A stretch of 9,220 bases of DNA, from assembly GCA_913041025.1 (NCBI GenBank), contig CAJWGQ010000116.1, positions 1-9,220 on the forward strand, in the 5' to 3' direction. Origin of the DNA: an uncultured Gammaproteobacteria bacterium. GTDB taxonomy: Bacteria > Pseudomonadota > Gammaproteobacteria > Pseudomonadales > Azotimanducaceae_A. Positions 6,272 through 9,220 of this stretch are shown here, piece by piece. How positions within the stretch are numbered: position 1 is the first letter of the stretch; each line of letters begins with the position of its first letter. A program made the position numbers and the translations under genes. The notes under the pieces were generated by a model. That model was not told where the DNA came from and did no database searches. It saw only the letters and a list, made by a program, of their open reading frames with translations.

Positions 6272-7896
6272 GTGCCGAACTCCTTAGTTCCTTCTACTTT
6301 ATTGTTGTAGCACGCTGATAAAGACATCGCGATAACGGCTCTGGTGTCTCTGGGATCGATCATACCGTCATCAGATACTCGCGAGGTAGCAAACAAGCCA
6401 TCCGAGCCCTCATTTTGCCAATATTCGGATTGCTCGGCTCTCTTGCGATCAGCCTCCTCGTCGAATTCGATGCCTCGGCGTTCTGCTGAAGCCCTCCCAA
6501 CTATCGACATAACCCCTGCCATTTGTTTTCCTCCCATGACAGCGATTTTTGAGAACGGCCAGACATAAGTAAAACGAGTGCCGAAGGCTCTGCCGCTCAT
6601 GCCATAGTTTCCTGCTCCATAAGAAGCAGCGAGAATGATTGTTATGTGGGGAACGGTTGAATTCGAAACTGCATTGATCATCTTCGAGCCGTTTTTTGTG
6701 ATGCCTCCTTGTTCAAAAGCAGTACCCACCATATAACCCGTGATGTTGTGCAGAAATAGTAAAGGCACATCAATCTGATTACATAGCTGAATGAATTGGG
6801 CTGCCTTTTCAGAGGATTCAGAAAATAGGGGTCCATTGTTGCCCAGAATTCCAATCCGATAACCGTGAATCGTAGTCCAGCCGCAAATCAGGGTAGGACC
6901 ATAAAGGGGTTTGAATTCTTCAAAATAAGAACCATCAGCTATTCTTGCAATAACTTCCCTTACATCGAAGGGAGATTTTAGATCTTTTGATACCATCCCC
7001 AAAAGATCGTCAGCATCGTGGACAGGCTCTTCAAAATCCGGATTTGGCTCAGGACCAAGCTTTCTCCAATTAAGATGCGCCACTACCTCTCTGCAGAGTC
7101 TGATACCATCCATTTCATCCTTTGCTAGATAGTCGCCTAGTCCTGAAACCTGGGTATGCATATCAGCGCCGCCGAGATCTTCCTCATTGGCATCTTCTCC
7201 TGTCGCCATTTTTGTAAGTGCGACTCCGCCTAAGAAAACTTTGGATTGGTTTTTTATGAAAATGTTGTAGTCGCTCATGCCAGGCTGATAGGCTCCGCCG
7301 GCAGTCGAAGCGCCAAAGACCACTGAGATAGTAGGAATTCTCATTTTTGACAGTTCGGTAATCTCGTAGAATAGGCGACCAGATTCTGCAAAATGGCCAT
7401 CACCACGTTGAAACGCGACTTCTGGGTCTCCGCCGCTGCCGCCTTGACCTCTAAGATCTGCTCCTGCTGACTCAACGAATTGAACATAGGGCAGCCTGTT
7501 TTCTCGTGCTATTTCCAAACCACGCATCAACTTTTTACTGTTGAAATTATTAAATGCGCCTGCCCGGACTGATGGGTCGTGACCGAGTATGACGCATTCG
7601 ACACCTTCTATGGTCCCAATACCAACTACGAATCCCGAACCTATTGCGAATGGTGATCGCCAGGCGGCTAAAGGGCTGATCTCCAGGAACGGCGCATCGC
7701 GATCAAGCGCGTGGCCTATTCTCTCTCGGATGGGCATTTTGTCGCGTGATTTGAGGCGAGCTATGGCCTCTTCTCCGCCACCTTGAGCGGCTTCATCGTA
7801 AAGTTCTTGGAGCTGAGTTAGTCTTTCATGCATATCCGATAGGTTTTGCTGAAATACTTCGCTCCTGGTATCAAGTTTTGATTCCAGTACGGGCAT
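6259..7896 (-). CDS. acyl-CoA carboxylase, beta (carboxyltransferase) subunit, MCC/geranyl-CoA carboxylase-like
   Basis: This 545-aa subunit transfers CO2 from carboxybiotin to an acyl-CoA. It has two crotonase-like halves: the N half carries GASTAGGAYQPGMSDY (195-210), the C half SYGAGNYGMSGRAFG (425-439). Both supply oxyanion-hole glycines, and IAVMGGKQMAGVM (451-463) follows. Length and the N-terminus MPVLESKLDTRSEVF fit MCC beta subunits. The stretch at 142-170, however (ESAGADLRGQGGSGGD then a Gly/Asp-rich loop), is longer than and different from the MCC segment I know, and FGASTAGGAYQPG replaces the MCC-type MGSCTAGGAYVPA. This suggests another acyl-CoA, possibly geranyl-CoA-like (inference). 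I chose ATG 7896, preceded by GGAGG (7901-7905), over an in-frame GTG at 7908, which lies upstream of that site and has no ribosome binding site of its own. First gene of the operon; its stop overlaps the alpha start by 13 bases. Confidence 0.93.
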   Translation of the reverse strand: MPVLESKLDTRSEVFQQNLSDMHERLTQLQELYDEAAQGGGEEAIARLKSRDKMPIRERIGHALDRDAPFLEISPLAAWRSPFAIGSGFVVGIGTIEGVECVILGHDPSVRAGAFNNFNSKKLMRGLEIARENRLPYVQFVESAGADLRGQGGSGGDPEVAFQRGDGHFAESGRLFYEITELSKMRIPTISVVFGASTAGGAYQPGMSDYNIFIKNQSKVFLGGVALTKMATGEDANEEDLGGADMHTQVSGLGDYLAKDEMDGIRLCREVVAHLNWRKLGPEPNPDFEEPVHDADDLLGMVSKDLKSPFDVREVIARIADGSYFEEFKPLYGPTLICGWTTIHGYRIGILGNNGPLFSESSEKAAQFIQLCNQIDVPLLFLHNITGYMVGTAFEQGGITKNGSKMINAVSNSTVPHITIILAASYGAGNYGMSGRAFGTRFTYVWPFSKIAVMGGKQMAGVMSIVGRASAERRGIEFDEEADRKRAEQSEYWQNEGSDGLFATSRVSDDGMIDPRDTRAVIAMSLSACYNNKVEGTKEFGTWRM

Positions 7897-8146
7897 GTGT
7901 CCTCCCACTAATAGTTCTAATGCAGCCTTTCTTTTTGCGGCTTTTTATAACGTTAATTTTGTCCTAAAGTATCAAAAAAAAAAGCCTGCCATAAGTTTTT
8001 TTTGTGCTAGGGTCTTCAACCGACCGCCTGATGGCCCGTTTGGCCTTTTATTAATGGCTCTATTTAGATGGGTTTATGGAACAGGAATACAAAAGAGATA
8101 TAGTAACCAGAATTACGTTTTGCTCTGATCAAGATAGGAAGAAGTT
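7897..8146. other. divergent intergenic region between carboxylase operon and acyl-CoA dehydrogenase
   Basis: This 250-base AT-rich stretch has no supported gene and must hold promoters for both directions. Visible structure is a run of ten A's (7974-7983), twelve mixed bases, then eight T's (7996-8003), likely to bend DNA. There is also an 8-base palindrome TAACGTTA (7948-7955). Towards the operon, TTGATA (minus strand, 7970-7975) and TATAAA (7944-7949) resemble sigma70 boxes but lie 20 bases apart, longer than usual. Towards the dehydrogenase, TATAGT (8099-8104) has no good -35 partner. I see no clear regulator binding site. An ORF at 7895-8128 on the + strand is probably chance: it starts inside the beta gene's leader and has low-complexity, unpatterned content. 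Confidence 0.6.
7901..7905 (-). promoter_or_regulatory. ribosome binding site GGAGG deciding the beta-subunit start
   Basis: On the minus strand GGAGG is followed by ACAC and ATG 7896. The four-base spacing is short but workable. It supports the 545-aa form beginning MPVLESK over the GTG-started form with four extra residues, whose GTG (7906-7908) directly abuts this site. Confidence 0.7.
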
Positions 8147-9220
8147 ATGACGGTAAGTGCTCAGGAAACTAAGGAATTTGAAAGAGAAGTCGATAGCTGG
8201 ATGGTGGAAAATAAGCCGGTGAATCCTGGCTTTATCCTACCAGAGACTTTCATGGAAGTCGGTACTGACCAGCAATTTGAATATTTGCGCGACTGGCAAA
8301 ACAAGGTCTACGAGGCAGGTTATGTAGGAATGGCTTGGCCGAAAGAATATGGTGGAGGGGGTGCTCCACAGGTTTTTCAGGATATAGCGACCAAAAGTAT
8401 GGCCTCTCATAAAGTTCCGTTTTTGCCGAATACGATCGGACTAAATTGGGCAGGTCCACTGATTTTGCACATGGGGACTGAAACGGACAAACAAAAGTAT
8501 ATTAAAGGGATCTTGAGCGGCGAAGATATCTGGTGTCAGGGATTTTCAGAACCAGATCACGGGTCAGATCTGGGCAATTCCCAGTGTAGAGCGACGAAGG
8601 ATGGCGATGAGTACGTGATTAATGGATCGAAAATCTGGACCAGTTTGGGCACATACGCGAAATACATGATTCTTTTAGCCAGAACGTCCATAGGAGGAGA
8701 CAACAAGTACGAGGGATTGAGCTACTTTTTAGCACCCATGGATGCTCCGGGGGTTGATCCTAAACCCATAAAGAAATTGACTGGAGAGTATGGGTTTTGC
8801 CAAACATACTTTGATGACGCGCGAATACCGGCTTCCTCTTTGATGGGGCAAGAAGGAGAGGGATGGAAGATTGCGATGATCACGCTGACCTTTGAGAGGG
8901 GAGCCACGGGGGGGCAGGCTGGAGGTCTGGCTTCAATGGATCTGAGCGTTGATGATGTTGTTGAATTAGCCAAGCGGTCAAAGCGAAACGGACGGCCAGC
9001 CCTGGATGATCCATTGATTAGAGATGAATTGGCGCAGCTAGTGATTGAAGCTAAGGGTAATCAATTGATGGCTTCGCGTTCTAAAGTCAGTGCGCTAGCG
9101 ACTGATTGGCCTACGGCGGTACCAATGTCAGGCAAACTGAGAGGCAGTGAATTAAAACGCCGTATGTGCAGATTTGCCGTTGCCCTACAAGGCGCTAACG
9201 CTGCTCGTTTTGTCAGCGCA
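8147..9220 (+). CDS. acyl-CoA dehydrogenase, C-terminus cut by window end
   Basis: The frame runs 358 codons from ATG 8147 to the window edge without a stop. The enzyme is a soluble flavoprotein that oxidises an acyl-CoA to the 2-enoyl-CoA, passing electrons to ETF. The N-terminal helical part holds GMAWPKEYGGGGAP (61-74). The FAD/substrate region has WCQGFSEPDHGSDL (129-142), followed by GSKIWTSLGTYAKYMILLART (160-180, key part IWTS). E250 in TFERGA lies where isovaleryl-CoA and long-chain acyl-CoA dehydrogenases carry their catalytic Glu, which may point to branched substrates; the C-terminal Glu site of the MCAD type is outside the window, so this is tentative. AGGA (8136-8139) serves as ribosome binding site. 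Divergent from the carboxylase operon, it could make the unsaturated acyl-CoA that the carboxylase then uses, as AtuD or LiuA do (inference). Confidence 0.93.
   Translation, partial: MTVSAQETKEFEREVDSWMVENKPVNPGFILPETFMEVGTDQQFEYLRDWQNKVYEAGYVGMAWPKEYGGGGAPQVFQDIATKSMASHKVPFLPNTIGLNWAGPLILHMGTETDKQKYIKGILSGEDIWCQGFSEPDHGSDLGNSQCRATKDGDEYVINGSKIWTSLGTYAKYMILLARTSIGGDNKYEGLSYFLAPMDAPGVDPKPIKKLTGEYGFCQTYFDDARIPASSLMGQEGEGWKIAMITLTFERGATGGQAGGLASMDLSVDDVVELAKRSKRNGRPALDDPLIRDELAQLVIEAKGNQLMASRSKVSALATDWPTAVPMSGKLRGSELKRRMCRFAVALQGANAARFVSA

Noticed and set aside
3513..7896. Assignment of the operon as liuBCD (leucine catabolism)
   Set aside because: The gene order differs, no HMG-CoA lyase is visible, atuA is present, and the beta-subunit pocket region does not look MCC-like; the assignment is left open.
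8031..8050. GGCC-CGTTT-GGCC followed by T's as a terminator
   Set aside because: The stem is only 4 bp, and no transcript is known or expected to end there.
7895..8128. + strand ORF of 77 codons in the divergent region
   Set aside because: It overlaps the beta-subunit leader and the A/T tracts, its ATG has no Shine-Dalgarno, and its sequence looks like translated AT-rich promoter DNA.
8722..8973. minus-strand ORF of 83 codons (and one at 8250-8459)
   Set aside because: They are shadows of the acyl-CoA dehydrogenase, which is open across the whole region with clear family motifs.

Overview
The window looks like chromosomal DNA of a proteobacterium, most likely a marine-type gammaproteobacterium. 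This rests on tight operons with good Shine-Dalgarno sites, a tRNA with an encoded CCA end, moderate base composition (neither very GC- nor AT-rich by eye), and an AtuA / biotin-dependent acyl-CoA carboxylase gene set known from Pseudomonas and relatives. The taxonomic guess is inference; no phylogenetic test was possible.

Layout. Bases 1-52 are the 3' two thirds of a CAU-anticodon tRNA, cut by the window edge. Bases 53-650 hold a possible 53-codon membrane-peptide ORF and then a small membrane-protein reading frame. That frame starts at a well-placed ATG (261), is broken by an in-frame TGA at 309-311, and runs into a strong UUCG-loop terminator (575-603). A crotonase-fold gene resembling delta3,delta2-enoyl-CoA isomerase follows on the + strand (647-1369, TTG start). 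It converges, with only 8 bases between stop codons, on a five-gene minus-strand operon that reads from 7896 down to 1378: carboxylase beta subunit, carboxylase biotin-carrying alpha subunit, LiuC/AtuE-like enoyl-CoA hydratase, AtuA-family protein, and an unrecognised acidic 112-aa protein. A 250-base AT-rich divergent promoter region (7897-8146) separates this operon from an acyl-CoA dehydrogenase gene reading right (8147 on), which is cut by the window end.

How the genes fit together. Dehydrogenase, biotin-dependent carboxylase, glutaconyl-CoA-type hydratase and AtuA is the order of chemistry in acyclic-terpene (citronellyl/geranyl-CoA) degradation. The first three steps also occur in leucine / isovalerate degradation. 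No HMG-CoA lyase, short-chain dehydrogenase or acyl-CoA synthetase is visible, so the actual acyl-CoA substrate cannot be fixed from this window. The presence of atuA and a carboxyltransferase whose substrate-pocket region differs from what I know of 3-methylcrotonyl-CoA carboxylase favour a substrate other than plain 3-methylcrotonyl-CoA. An isomerase for misplaced double bases next door would suit an unsaturated isoprenoid chain, but that link is inference.

The most unusual spots are the interrupted membrane-protein frame with its terminator and hairpin (224-650), the orphan acidic protein at the operon's end (1378-1716), and the unassigned substrate of the carboxylase-AtuA operon. I saw no CRISPR array, insertion sequence, phage gene or defence system.
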